DNA of 64,000 nucleotides from Actinomyces ruminicola (GCF_900103885.1 NZ_FNIM01000011.1:1-64000); one strand, 5' to 3'; shown: positions 33,566 through 45,207, counted from the first letter of the stretch. The notes: generated by a model not told the origin, from the sequence alone. Program-made: numbers and translations.

Positions 33566-34933
33566 CTACCGGATCGAATACTGCACCGGCCCGGAGGGGG
33601 CCGACAGCGCGAGCAGCCGGACCGGGTCGCCGACGGCGACGGCGTCGACGTCGGCCTCCACCACGGCCAGCGCCTGGGCTGCGGGCAGTGAGGCGACCAG
33701 GTGGGAGCCCGATCCCAGCCGGTGCGACGGCGCCACCCAGACGGCTTCAGGCGCCGCCCCGGCGGGCAGCGGCTCCGGCGGTGCGACGAAGCGCACCGGC
33801 ACATGCTGTCGGCGCCCCAGCGGGCCGCGCCAGCCGACGGCGGCCCGCGCCATCGTCGTCGGCATCCCGATACCGCCGGAAGCATCCAGCCCGGCCCCCG
33901 TTTCGTGGCCGGACAGGCGGGCCAGAGCTGGGGCGACGATGGTGGTGAAGGACACGAGCACGCTCACCGGGTTGCCGGGCAGCCCGATGACCGGAACCCG
34001 GCGCCCGTCCCGGGTCCGCACGGCGCCGTATCCCTGTGGCTTGCCGGGCTGCATCGCCACCTTGACCGTTGCCAGCTCGATGCGGTTCCCGGATGGGCCA
34101 TTCACCTGCCCGCGGGCGTCGGCCAGGGCGGTGAACGGGTCGAAGGCCCCCACCGACACGCCCCCGGAGGTGATGATCAGATCGGCGTCTACGGCGGCCG
34201 CGCGCAGGGCATCGGCCAGCGCCGCGGGGGTGTCGACGCTGCGGGCGACCGACGTGAGTCGCGCGCCGTGCTCGGCCACGAGCCCGGACAGCAGCGGGCC
34301 GTTGGAGTCGGGGATGGTTCCGGCCGCCGGATCGCGACCGGCTCCGGCCAGCTCCGCGCCGGTGACGACGACGGCGACGCGCGGCCGTGGCACTGCCCGC
34401 ACCGCGCGGCGGCCTACAGCGGCGGCGGCGGACACGGCGGTGGCCTTGAGCACCGTCCCACGGGCGAGCACCAGGTCGCCCACGGCCACGTCCTCGCCGG
34501 CGTGACGCACGTTAGTGCCCGGAGCGACGGCGGTGCGCACCTCCACCCGTTCCGGCAGCGGGCCCGCGCCCGGAGGCTGGTCGGTGTCCTCCACCCTGAC
34601 CACCGCGTCGGCGCCCTCTGGCAGCATGGCACCGGTCATGATCCGCTGCGCCGTCCCGGCGGCCAGCGGCCCCGGCGCCGCCCCCGCCGGGACGTCGCCC
34701 GCCACCGGCAGGGTGACGGCGGCCGTGTGGGCGCCCGCCACATCCGCAGCGCGCACGGCGTAACCGTCCATGGCCGAGTTAGTCCAGGGCGGGACCGGCA
34801 CGGCGGAGCGCACATCCTCGGCCAGGACCAGTCCGTGGGCCCGCTCCAGCGGCACCTCGACCGGGTCCAACGGTGTCAGCGCGGCGAGTACCCGGGTGAG
34901 GTATTCCTCGGGCGACAGCATGTCGGAGGTCAT
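33566..34933 (-). CDS. moeA: Molybdopterin molybdenumtransferase MoeA
   Basis: 455 residues from the ATG at 34933 (AAGGAA 7 bp upstream; another in-frame ATG at 34951 is possible). MoeA landmarks: PPWTNSAMDGYAVRAADV, RIMTGAMLPEGADAVVRVED, GTIPDSNGPLLSGLV, ITSGGVSVGAFD and VPVIGLPGNPVSVLVSFTTI. It inserts molybdate into adenylylated molybdopterin. It leads moeA-moaC-mobA on the minus strand and is divergent from moaE. Confidence 0.95.
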   Translation of the reverse strand: MTSDMLSPEEYLTRVLAALTPLDPVEVPLERAHGLVLAEDVRSAVPVPPWTNSAMDGYAVRAADVAGAHTAAVTLPVAGDVPAGAAPGPLAAGTAQRIMTGAMLPEGADAVVRVEDTDQPPGAGPLPERVEVRTAVAPGTNVRHAGEDVAVGDLVLARGTVLKATAVSAAAAVGRRAVRAVPRPRVAVVVTGAELAGAGRDPAAGTIPDSNGPLLSGLVAEHGARLTSVARSVDTPAALADALRAAAVDADLIITSGGVSVGAFDPFTALADARGQVNGPSGNRIELATVKVAMQPGKPQGYGAVRTRDGRRVPVIGLPGNPVSVLVSFTTIVAPALARLSGHETGAGLDASGGIGMPTTMARAAVGWRGPLGRRQHVPVRFVAPPEPLPAGAAPEAVWVAPSHRLGSGSHLVASLPAAQALAVVEADVDAVAVGDPVRLLALSAPSGPVQYSIR

Positions 34934-35159
34934 GGAGGGGTTCCTTGTCATGCGTTTACGTTGCTGAGGGGCTGTGCCCCGCTGCGGCGGAAGGCGACGC
35001 TCCCTTGGCCCATCATGCCCCGCCGTCGTCCGCGGCTGCATCTCTCGGACCACGGCGTCATCGCCCGGCGGCGTGTACCCTCCCAGGGGCCGCTCACGCC
35101 GCACGGCAACCCGCCGCGTATGGCGCTGCCGGAGCGGCAACCGCCAGGAGGAGACGACA

Positions 35160-35636
35160 GTGACCCAGGCCGACTCGCCCCCCGGACTCCGCCACGCCGC
35201 CGAGACGCCGTCGTCGGCCCGGATCGTATGTGCAGAGGTCTCCTCCGCCCCCGTCGACACCGGTCGGCTCACCGCCGCGGTGGCGGACCCGGCCGCGGGC
35301 GCCGTCGTCACTTTTGATGGCAGGGTCCGCAACCACGACGACGGGCGCGGGGTCACCGCAATTCTCTACTCAGCGCATCCCAGTGCGGACGAGGTCATCG
35401 GCACGATCGCCGCTCAGATCGCCGCCCGCGAGGGACTGCGCGCACTCGCGGTCGCGCACCGCGTCGGCGAGCTGGCCGTGGGGGAGACTGCACTAGCGGT
35501 AGCGGTCAGCGCCGACCATAGGGCGGCCGCCTTCGCGGCCGTGGGCGATCTCGTCGAGAAGATCAAGGCCAGTCTGCCCATTTGGAAGCAACAGGTATTC
35601 GCCGACGGCACCCGCGCCTGGTCCAACACGCCCTGA
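35160..35636 (+). CDS. moaE: Molybdopterin synthase catalytic subunit MoaE
   Basis: 158 residues from the GTG at 35160, with AGGAGG 8 bp upstream. MoaE features: GAVVTFDGRVRNHDDGRGV, YSAHPSADEVIGTIAAQIAA, VAHRVGELAVGETALAVAVS and the catalytic Lys region VEKIKASLPIWKQQVFADGT. With MoaD it adds two sulfurs to make molybdopterin. Unlike most clusters, moaD is on the other strand just downstream, so the pair is convergent. Confidence 0.94.
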   Translation: MTQADSPPGLRHAAETPSSARIVCAEVSSAPVDTGRLTAAVADPAAGAVVTFDGRVRNHDDGRGVTAILYSAHPSADEVIGTIAAQIAAREGLRALAVAHRVGELAVGETALAVAVSADHRAAAFAAVGDLVEKIKASLPIWKQQVFADGTRAWSNTP

Positions 35637-35739
35637 GCGTCGGTGAGCGACGGCGGCCGCGCACCGTAGATCCTCCGGCCGAGGGACTCGGCTGCGCGGT
35701 GCCCGCGCGGACCCTGCCTCCCGCGCTTCGCCCGCGGGC

Positions 35740-36027
35740 TCAGCCGCCCGCGAAGGGCGGCAGCACGTCCACCCGGTCGCCGTCGCGCAACTCTGTCAGT
35801 GAATCGGACGGGGTCGAAACCGAATTGACCAGGTAGCTGGACACGCCGATGACCTTGGCCAGTTCCAGCCCGCGCCCGGCCAGCAGCTCGCGCAGCCCGG
35901 CCAGGGTCATGCCGGTGGGCAGCTCCAGCCGCTCCTCGGCGCACCCGGCGGCCGCGGCTGCCGCGGCGAAGTAATGCACTTCGAGCACCATGAGGTCGGG
36001 GTTGCCGGTGTCGGCCGTGTTGGTCAA
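35740..36027 (-). CDS. moaD: Molybdopterin synthase sulfur carrier MoaD
   Basis: 95 residues from a TTG at 36027, chosen because AAGGAG lies exactly 7 bp upstream; the only nearby in-frame ATG (VLEVHYF start) lacks a site. Ubiquitin-like fold with a C-terminal VDVLPPFAGG; the terminal Gly-Gly is thiocarboxylated and supplies sulfur to MoaE. Activation needs a MoeB-like enzyme, which is not in this window. Confidence 0.9.
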   Translation of the reverse strand: MTNTADTGNPDLMVLEVHYFAAAAAAAGCAEERLELPTGMTLAGLRELLAGRGLELAKVIGVSSYLVNSVSTPSDSLTELRDGDRVDVLPPFAGG

Positions 36028-36352
36028 GACGCCTCTCCTTGGTTGTGTGTAGTCCTGGGGCGTGGTGTGAGCGCAACGGCTCGGGGGGACTCGTCGGTTC
36101 AGGAACTGACTGTATAGCTGCGGGCGCAGGGGCCGGCAAACGGTGCCCGCGGTGGCGACGTCGACGACTGGATGCGCTCGAGCCCCACTCCGCACGACCT
36201 CGTTGGCGAGGATTGTCGGCCCGGCAGGATGGCCTGCCCGGAGTCGGCGCAGCAATTGTGCCGCCTTCCTCGACTCGGACCGATCTCGGCACGTGACTTC
36301 TACCGATCTCGGCACGTGACTTCTACCGATCTCGGCGCGCGGGGTTGGGGGT
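36028..36352. other. 325-bp intergenic region between moaD and moaA
   Basis: No gene is supported here. It holds repeat R4 at 36280-36335, directly after the moaA stop, and about 250 bp of ordinary sequence that must include the moaD promoter. No clear terminator or dyad apart from R4. Confidence 0.5.
36280..36335. repeat. Dispersed 23-bp tandem repeat element, copy R4
   Basis: Three perfect consensus cores CCGATCTCGG at 36280, 36303 and 36326, exactly 23 bp apart, linker CACGTGACTTCTA twice without change. This is the best-conserved copy. It ends 17 bp beyond the moaA stop and lies ~250 bp upstream of moaD. Confidence 0.97.
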
Positions 36353-37438
36353 TCAGCCGCCGATGGCGGACATGGTGCGGGTGGGGGTGGTGAACCCGTC
36401 GGGCGCCGCTTGCGGATCATCCGTTCCGTGCGCGCGCGGCTTTCCCCAGGTCGCAGTGGTCCAGAGGCGCAGCAGCTCCTCGTCGTCGGCGCCCGCACGC
36501 AGGGGGCCGCGCAGGTCCGTGTCGGTGGTCGAGAACAGACAGGTGAGCAGGCGGCCATTGGCGGTGATCCGGGTGCGGTCGCAGTCGGCGCAGAAGGGCG
36601 TGGTAACCGAGGCGATCACCCCGACCCGCCCCGCCGGATAATCCAGTCCGTCCGGACCGGTGCCCGCGGCGACGTCCCACAGTGCGGCCGGGCGCCGGTC
36701 GGGCCGGCCCGCCGGGGCGAGCGTGAAACCCGCCCGCCGCAGCACCGCCAGCACCTGCTGCGCGCCGACGACGTCGCCGGCCCGCCAGGATCCGCGCGGG
36801 CCCAGCGGCATGTGCTCGATGAAGCGCAGCTGCCATCCACGACGCAGGCACTCGGCCAGCAGCCGCGGCGCCCGCTCATCAAGGCCGCCGGGGACGGCCA
36901 CCGCGTTGACCTTGATGGGGGAGAGCCCAGCGTCCTGGGCGCCCGCGACTCCGCGGAGCACATCCCCCAGCCGGTCGCGGCGCGTCAGCCGTGCGTACTC
37001 ACCCGGGTCGAGGGCGTCGATGGAGACGTTGACCCGGTCCAAACCGGCCGCGCGCAGCCCGGCGGCCCGCCTCTCCAGGCCCAGGGCGTTGGTGGTAAGC
37101 CCGATGTCCGGCTTGAAGCCGCCGCGGGTGCGCAGCCCCGCCATGGCGGCGACGATCTCCTCCAGGTCGCGGCGCAGCAGCGGCTCCCCGCCGGTGAGCC
37201 GGATCCGCTCCACGCCCAGGCGCTCAACCGCCAACCGCGCCAGCCGGGCGAGCTCGTCCACAGTCAGCAGCTGCGGGCCGGGCAACCACTCCAGGCCCTG
37301 CTCCGGCATGCAGTAGGTGCAGCGCAGGTTGCAGCGGTCGGTCACCGACAGGCGCAGGTCACGCACGGTGCGCCCGAAGCGATCCACCAATTGATCCGGG
37401 ACGGCCGCGGGCGCGGCGACGACGGCCTGCGCACTCAT
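36353..37438 (-). CDS. moaA: GTP 3',8-cyclase MoaA (radical SAM)
   Basis: 361 residues. Radical-SAM cysteines in TDRCNLRCTYC (Cys 36, 40, 43), SAM-binding RLTGGEPLLRRDLEEIV, a second C-terminal cluster (FCADCDRTRITANGRLLTC) and the C-terminal Gly-Gly (MSAIGG) needed for activity in the family. It rearranges GTP in the first cofactor step with MoaC. The DUF2249 gene lies just upstream on the same strand, 13 bp away. Confidence 0.96.
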   Translation of the reverse strand: MSAQAVVAAPAAVPDQLVDRFGRTVRDLRLSVTDRCNLRCTYCMPEQGLEWLPGPQLLTVDELARLARLAVERLGVERIRLTGGEPLLRRDLEEIVAAMAGLRTRGGFKPDIGLTTNALGLERRAAGLRAAGLDRVNVSIDALDPGEYARLTRRDRLGDVLRGVAGAQDAGLSPIKVNAVAVPGGLDERAPRLLAECLRRGWQLRFIEHMPLGPRGSWRAGDVVGAQQVLAVLRRAGFTLAPAGRPDRRPAALWDVAAGTGPDGLDYPAGRVGVIASVTTPFCADCDRTRITANGRLLTCLFSTTDTDLRGPLRAGADDEELLRLWTTATWGKPRAHGTDDPQAAPDGFTTPTRTMSAIGG

Positions 37439-37451
37439 GCGGTGATGGTAC

Positions 37452-37760
37452 TCAGCCGACCCGGAGGATCTCCACGCGGGCGAAGCCGTCCTCCACCTCC
37501 AGCAGCGTGTGCTCCACGGTCATGGGCAGCTGGTCGATCTGTGCCAGCAGCGGCGTGGGCACGTGCGGGGCGAGAAGGTCGAAGCCCTCGCCCACGCCCA
37601 GCGAGGAGACTGCGCCGAGGACCGCGGGGTGGCGCAGTCGGTGAGGGATGGGGCGCACATCCAGGGTCAGGCGCTCTGCGCCCGCCCCGCCGCAGCCGCA
37701 CCCACAGCCGCCGTGGGAGCGGGTCTCCTGGATCGGGATGAGTCTGGGGTCTGCGCTCAA
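37452..37760 (-). CDS. DUF2249-domain protein with Cys-rich N-terminus
   Basis: 102 residues from a TTG at 37760, with AGGAGG 5 bp upstream; the ATG at 37778 lies before that site and is less likely. A glycine-cysteine run (HGGCGCGCGG) precedes a DUF2249-like core: LDVRPIPHRLRHPAVLGAV, GEGFDLLAPHVPTPLLAQI and a final ARVEILRV strand. DUF2249 proteins often sit near nitrate, nitrite or NO-metabolism genes and may bind redox partners or metals. Here it precedes moaA. Confidence 0.75.
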   Translation of the reverse strand: MSADPRLIPIQETRSHGGCGCGCGGAGAERLTLDVRPIPHRLRHPAVLGAVSSLGVGEGFDLLAPHVPTPLLAQIDQLPMTVEHTLLEVEDGFARVEILRVG

Positions 37761-37920
37761 GGGTGCCTCCTGGTGCATGGTTCCGGATGCTGATGCGGTG
37801 GGCCCCGTCCCGGTGCGCTGGCGCGGTCGGGCTCGGGGACTCCCGGCACGGACCGGCTGTGGAGCCGGTCCGGTAGTACATGATTGCCGGGAGCCACCAC
37901 ATTTTATTACGGTATCGGGC

Positions 37921-38766
37921 ATGGAAAACAAGGTGGCGGTCGTCCTGCCGTGCAGCCCTCGGCGGCGTCGCCGCCTGGCGCGCCGCCCTGGCCGCACGCG
38001 TAGACGAGCAGGACACGACGCCACCGGCAGCACCACCGCGGTGACCGTCACGGTGGAGGGCATGCGCTTCGTGCCCGACGCGGTGGAGCCCTCCGACGCC
38101 GCGCTGGCGCCCGCCGACACCTCAGCCACCGTCCACGAGCGCACCCTCACCGTCACCGAGCAGGCCATGCACGTGGGCGGCGGCGTCACCCAGCGGCGCA
38201 TGACCTCCAGCGGGCGGGTGCCCGGCCCGGTGCTGCGCGGCAAGGTGGGCGACACCTTCCTCATCACCCTGGTCAATGACGGCTCCATGAGTCACTCGAT
38301 CGACTTCCACGTCGGCGTGGTCCCACCCGACGAGGTGATGCGCTCCATCGATCCCGGCGACTCCCTCGTCTACGAGTTCACGGCGCAGCGCTCGGGCATC
38401 TAGCTGTGCCACTGCTCCACGGCCCCGATGAGTGTCCACCTGGACGGCGGCATGCACGGCGCCGTCATCATCGATCCGCCCGGGCCGACCGAGGTGGACC
38501 GCGCATACGTGATGATCCAGTCGGAGGTCTACCTCGGTCTTGCGGGCGGCGGGACCGACGCGGACAAGGTGTCCGCCAAGGCCCCGACCTGCTGGCCTTG
38601 GCGGGGCCTGGTCCGGGGGCGGGCAGGCGCTCGGCCTGCAGCCGGCCCAGGGCGGATTCGTCGAATGCGTGCCGCCCGCTCCGGGCGCCTACGCGCTTGT
38701 GAGCCACGCCTTCGCCCATATGGAGAAATGGAGAAGGGGCCATGGGACGCCTGCGGGTCAGCGCTT
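37921..38766 (+). pseudogene. nirK: Copper-containing nitrite reductase (NirK/AniA-like), multiply broken
   Basis: The first part encodes RVPGPVLRGKVGDTFLITLV and HSIDFHVG, the cupredoxin copper-site region. A TAG at 38401-38403 follows SGI where the family has Trp before YHC; the same frame continues LCHCSTAPM, MHGAVIIDPPG and AYVMIQSEVYLG. Near 38580-38620 about 80-90 residues are missing and the frame shifts to QALGLQPAQGGFVECVPPAP and ALVSHAFAHME. A tandem 8-bp duplication (ATGGAGAA, ~38718-38733) shifts the 3' end again. It should have made NO from nitrite. The N-terminal signal is also scrambled. Confidence 0.85.
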
Positions 38767-39540
38767 GAGTGCTGGAAAGCGCTTAGCGTGGGCGGGCGCC
38801 GCTTCCGTGACGGCGGTGGCGGTGACGTGGCAGCCATCGGCGCACAGTGGAGTGACCGAGAATCGGATCGATCCTGCGGGGCCGTCCACTGCGTCGTCGG
38901 ACCTTGGGGCATCCGCCGGCGCCTTGCCGTATCGCTCATTGAGGAATCCCTGATGCATCAGGCACACCAATGCGTGGGGCGGACGCGAGGAGGTGACCAG
39001 CGGACAGGCCTTGAGAACCACCTGCTCGCCGTCGAATTCGGGTGCGAATCCCATGACCGACAGGTGCGGCAGCAGGGCCTCCAACTGCGCGGCCGGGTTG
39101 GCGGCCTGTGCCGATGGGGCAGCGGGATCGGCTGGCGTCAGCTGCGCCCAGCGCCTTCCGATCGCCAGTGCTCGCTGCCGGGCCTGCTCGCCGTCGCCGA
39201 GCTGATCGACGATTGCATCCAGCAGCGCCAGGTAGGAGCCGACCACCTGCGCCGGGTCGGGCCCGGCGGGTGCATAGCGCAGGGCGGGGCGGCCGCGGCG
39301 GCCGGTGGAGCTGGTGGACACGGTGACGAGGCCTGCCTCCACCAGGGCGTCCAGATGCTCGCGCACGGTGTTGTGATGCAGGTCCAGGGCCCGGGCTACT
39401 TGCGCGGCGGTCAGCGGGTGGGAGGCGTGCTCGATCTCCTCGAGTACCCGACGACGTGCCTGGGAGAGCTCTGCCCGTGCAGACAGGTCCGCCCAGGCGG
39501 GGCGAGGCAGATGCGCCGCGGCGGCCAGGGGGACGGACAT
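38758..39540 (-). CDS. SufR/NsrR-like HTH regulator with four C-terminal cysteines
   Basis: 260 residues. A winged helix near 27-75 (ASHPLTAAQVARALDLHHNT, VREHLDALVEAGLV, GRRGRPALRYA wing) and a C-terminal domain with Cys179, 193, 233 and 237 in the patterns CPLVTSSRPPHALVCLMHQ and LCADGCHV. That spacing resembles Fe-S regulators of the SufR type, so an Fe-S cluster sensing NO, oxygen or Fe-S status is plausible. It is convergent with the dead nitrite reductase gene and may have controlled it or the nitrate operon. It looks intact. Confidence 0.75.
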   Translation of the reverse strand: MSVPLAAAAHLPRPAWADLSARAELSQARRRVLEEIEHASHPLTAAQVARALDLHHNTVREHLDALVEAGLVTVSTSSTGRRGRPALRYAPAGPDPAQVVGSYLALLDAIVDQLGDGEQARQRALAIGRRWAQLTPADPAAPSAQAANPAAQLEALLPHLSVMGFAPEFDGEQVVLKACPLVTSSRPPHALVCLMHQGFLNERYGKAPADAPRSDDAVDGPAGSIRFSVTPLCADGCHVTATAVTEAAPAHAKRFPALKR

Positions 39541-39626
39541 ATGCTCAGGCTAACGTCTGCCAAAGCCGGAAGTTGGGAAAACGACCGGCTGAACACAGCG
39601 CGTGTTTCTTCGTCCTCAGCCGTCCC

Positions 39627-40280
39627 TCACCGCCGCGTACGTGCGGGGCGGGTCATGGCCCAGTAGGTTGGCAGTGGGGGAGCAGCAAGTGTGGCCGTCA
39701 AGGTGAATCCCAGGCGCTGGTACAGCCGTCGCGAGCCAGGCGTGGTCGATTCCAGATGCGCGGTCATGCCGTCGGCGTCCACGCGTTTAAGACCGTGGCG
39801 CAGCAGTGCGGTGCCGGTGCCGTTGCCGCGGGCTTCGGGAACGACGGCGAGCATGTACAGGTACCAGTACGGATGGGGCGGCTGGGCGGCCGCGCACTGG
39901 ACGACGTCGAGCCGCACCAGTTCCCAGGCGTCGCCGAGCAGGCTCGGATCGAGACCGGTGGACAAATCGGGACCGAAGGCGCGTGTTGCATCCTCGCCGA
40001 GGGAAGGGGCGTCCCACAGCGCGACGCCGAGCACGCGATCGCCGGGACCGGCGTCGTCGTCGATCATCAGGTCCACGTGTGCGCCGGCGCGGCGGGCGGG
40101 ATCGGGGGAGAGATAGCGGCCGCCCAGCTCACAGCGATGCAGGTGGCCCAGGGCCGCCCGCGGGTCGGGAGCTGCCTTGGCAATGGTGCGCATGAGCGGG
40201 TCGGTGGCGAACACTGTGGTAAGCAGGTCCGCGACGGCGTCCAGGTCCTCCGGTCGGCCCGGCCGGATTACGGTGCTCAC
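39627..40280 (-). CDS. GNAT-family N-acetyltransferase
   Basis: 217 residues from a GTG at 40280 that overlaps the rsgA stop (GTGA). GNAT features: VIRPGRPEDLDAVADLLTTVF near the start and the acetyl-CoA loop LAVVPEARGNGTGTALLRHG, then STTPGSRRLYQRLGFTL. The acceptor is unknown. It is the last gene of an icd-aroA-rsgA-GNAT run with overlapping stops and starts. Confidence 0.85.
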   Translation of the reverse strand: MSTVIRPGRPEDLDAVADLLTTVFATDPLMRTIAKAAPDPRAALGHLHRCELGGRYLSPDPARRAGAHVDLMIDDDAGPGDRVLGVALWDAPSLGEDATRAFGPDLSTGLDPSLLGDAWELVRLDVVQCAAAQPPHPYWYLYMLAVVPEARGNGTGTALLRHGLKRVDADGMTAHLESTTPGSRRLYQRLGFTLTATLAAPPLPTYWAMTRPARTRR

Positions 40281-41380
40281 CGGCGGTGCGCCGGCGGACT
40301 CGTCGGGTCCTCCGCCTCCAGGGCGGGGGCGAGCAGCCGCCGGAAGGAGTCGACGCGGGCCCGGCGCCGCTCCCGCTTGGACGGCTCCAAGTCGCCAGCA
40401 GCGGCCCACTCGTCCAGGGCGCATTCGATGACGCCTGTTTGATGCGTGCAGCCGCGCGGGCAGTCCTCGGCGACCTCGGCCAGGTCGGGGAAGCCGCGCA
40501 GCACATCGGCGCTGGACACGTGCGCAACCCCGAAGGAGCGCACCCCGGGGGTGTCGATCACCCAGCCGCCGCCCGGCAGCTCGAGTGCCTGCAGGTTGGT
40601 GGAGGTGTGGCGGCCGCGGCCGGTGACCTCGTTGACCTCGCCGGTGACCCGGTCCGCCCCGGGCACGAGCGCATTGATGAGCGTCGACTTGCCCACCCCC
40701 GAGTGACCGACGAAAACCGAGGTGCGTCCGGTGATCAGCTCGCGGACCGCCTCCACGCCGTCGCCGCCGGCACGGGTGGCCTCCGCCCGGCTGGACGGGT
40801 CCAGCCGCGTCGCCACCGAGCGCACCCCCAGAGGCTCGTACAGGGTAAGCAGTGGGGCGGCGTCGGCCAGGTCCGACTTGGTGAGGATCAGCAGCGGCTC
40901 CATGCCGGCGTCGTAGGCGGCCACCAGGTAGCGGTCGATCATGCGCGGGCGCGGCTGCGGGTCCGCCAGGGCGGTGACGATCACCAGCAGGTCGGCGTTG
41001 GCCACCACCGGCTTCTCCGTGCCGGCGGCGTCGCCGTCCTCGGCGCTGCGGCGCAGCAGGGTGCGCCGCTCCCCCACGCGCACCATGCGGGCGAGGGTGT
41101 CCTTGCGGCCGGAGACGTCGCCGACGACGGCTACCCGGTCCCCGACTACGACCTTCCCCCGTCCCAGCTCGCGGGCCTTCATCGCGGTGATGTCCCCGGT
41201 GCCGTCGGCGGTGAGGGCGGGGTCCTCCAGGCGGATGCGGTAGTGGCCGCGGTCGATGCGGGTGACCATGCCGGGCACGGCGTCGGCGTGGGCCGGGCGC
41301 TGCTTGGTGCGCGGGCGTGACCGCTTGCCGGGGCGCACCCGCACGCGCGGGTCGTCGGTGCCGATGTCGCGGCGGGCCAT
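40277..41380 (-). CDS. rsgA: Ribosome small-subunit-dependent GTPase RsgA
   Basis: 367 residues from the ATG at 41380, overlapping the aroA stop by one base. A basic lead, OB-fold (GKVVVGDRVAVVGD), then a circularly permuted GTPase: G4 LTKSD, G1 GHSGVGKSTLINAL, G3 DTPGVRSFG, and a zinc-binding end (CPRGCTHQTGVIEC). It checks 30S subunit maturation. Placement beside aroA is common in actinobacteria. Confidence 0.95.
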   Translation of the reverse strand: MARRDIGTDDPRVRVRPGKRSRPRTKQRPAHADAVPGMVTRIDRGHYRIRLEDPALTADGTGDITAMKARELGRGKVVVGDRVAVVGDVSGRKDTLARMVRVGERRTLLRRSAEDGDAAGTEKPVVANADLLVIVTALADPQPRPRMIDRYLVAAYDAGMEPLLILTKSDLADAAPLLTLYEPLGVRSVATRLDPSSRAEATRAGGDGVEAVRELITGRTSVFVGHSGVGKSTLINALVPGADRVTGEVNEVTGRGRHTSTNLQALELPGGGWVIDTPGVRSFGVAHVSSADVLRGFPDLAEVAEDCPRGCTHQTGVIECALDEWAAAGDLEPSKRERRRARVDSFRRLLAPALEAEDPTSPPAHRR

Positions 41381-42812
41381 CAGCGTGCCTCCTGGTCGGT
41401 GAGCAGGCTCGTCCAGAGGGCGGGGAAGTCGGGCAGGGTCTTGGCGGTGCAGGCGATGTCGTCCACTTCGATTCCGGGCACGCCCAGGCCGACTACGGCG
41501 GCGAAGGTCGCCATCCGGTGATCGGCGTAGGCGCGCAGCCGGGCCGGGCGCAGACGCGCCCCGGCGTGCAGGGCGGCGATCTCCAAGCCGTCGGCGGTCT
41601 GGTGGGCCCTCCCACCGACCCGGTTGATCTCGGCCTCCAGCGCGGCCAGGCGGTCGGTCTCGTGCCCGCGCAGGTGGCCGATGCCGCGCAGGCGCGAGGC
41701 GTGGCCCTGCGCCGAGGCCAGGGCGGCCAGCGCCGCCACCGTGGGGGTCAGCTCCCCGACGGCGGACAGATCCGCGTCGATCCCGTGCAGCTCGCCTGTG
41801 CCGACGGCGGTGAGCGTGAGCGACCCGTCCGCAGCGGGGGCCTCCTCGACGGCGCCGCCCAGGCGCGGCAGCAGCCACCGCCAGGCGTCGCCCGCCTGGG
41901 TGGTGCCTCCCGGCCAGCGGCGCACGCCGACGCGCCCGCCCGCCACCAGTGCCGCCGCCAGAAACGGGCCGGCGTTGGACAGGTCCGGCTCAATGACCAG
42001 AGTGCCGCCCTGCGGCGTTCCCGGGTGCACCGTCCAGGTGCGCGCGCCCACCGGAGCGTCGGGTGCGGGCTCGTCCACGGTGACGCCGCGCCCGCGCAGG
42101 AACTCCACGGTCATCGCCACATGCGGCAGGGACGGCACCGGCCCGGAGGGGGTGACGGCCAGGCCGCCGGGAAGCAGGCACCCGACCAGCAGCAGTGCGG
42201 ACAGGAACTGGGAGGAACCGGAGGCGTCCACACCCGCTTGGTGCGGCAGGTCGGGGCGGGCCGGGTCGGCCGGACGCAGCAGGGCGCCGTCGCCGGGACC
42301 GACCCGCACCGGCAGGAAGCCGGGCTCACCCAGGTACTCAACCTCCGCGCCGAGGGCGGCCAGCGCCTCCAGGAGCGGAGCCAGCGGGCGACGGCGGGCG
42401 GCGGCGTCGCCGTCGAAGACCACCGGCGCATCGGCCAGGGCGGCCAGCGGCGGGATGAAGCGCATGACCGTGCCGGCCAGGCCACAGTCGATGCGGGCCA
42501 CGGCGTCGCCGTCGGCGCGGGTCGGGAACGGGCGCGGCGCGGGCGTGACTCGCAGCGCGGCGTCGGCGCAGCCGCCGGACTCATCGGGAAGCTCCTCGAA
42601 GCGCGCCCCCAGCGTGGTCAGGGCGGCGCGCATGAGCTCGGTGTCGCGCGAGCGCAGGGCGCCGTGCAGCGTGGTCGGGCCGTCCGCCACCGCCGCCGTC
42701 ACCAGCGCCCGCGCCGAAAGCGACTTCGACCCCGGCAGCTCCACGACGGCGTCCAGCGGGCCGGAGGCCACGGGCGCCGGCCAGGGGGCGGATACGACTG
42801 AGACCACAGCGG

Positions 42813-42816
<4 letters not shown>
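41380..42816 (-). CDS. aroA: 3-phosphoshikimate 1-carboxyvinyltransferase (EPSP synthase)
   Basis: 478 residues, a little longer than the usual ~430-450. Substrate motifs: [18 protein letters not shown] (PEP and shikimate binding), [30 protein letters not shown] and [11 protein letters not shown] at the end. It joins PEP to shikimate-3-phosphate in aromatic amino-acid synthesis. GTG start overlaps the icd stop. Confidence 0.95.
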
Positions 42817-45059
<2,243 letters not shown>

Positions 45060-45174
45060 CGGTCGTGTTCCTTCATGCTGCTCGAGGTCGGGGGAGAGCC
45101 GTTCCCCGGATGCCGACAGCGGTCGGCGGGGGGCTTCCACCAACGAGGGTAGCGCCACGCGGCGGTTACTTGCG

Positions 45175-45207
45175 TCGAGACCGGCACTAGTGACATGCCG
45201 AGACCGG
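45175..45207. repeat. Dispersed 23-bp tandem repeat element, divergent copy R5
   Basis: Cores TCGAGACCGG (45175) and CCGAGACCGG (45198), still exactly 23 bp apart, linker CACTAGTGACATG. In consensus orientation the linker matches 8 of 13 positions. The changed linker keeps a palindromic centre (CACTAGTG versus CACGTG). Less certain than the other copies. Confidence 0.7.

Noticed and set aside
36280-36335. 23-bp repeats as rho-independent terminators
   Set aside because: The stem in each core is only 4 bp, there is no T run, and copies also occur upstream of genes.
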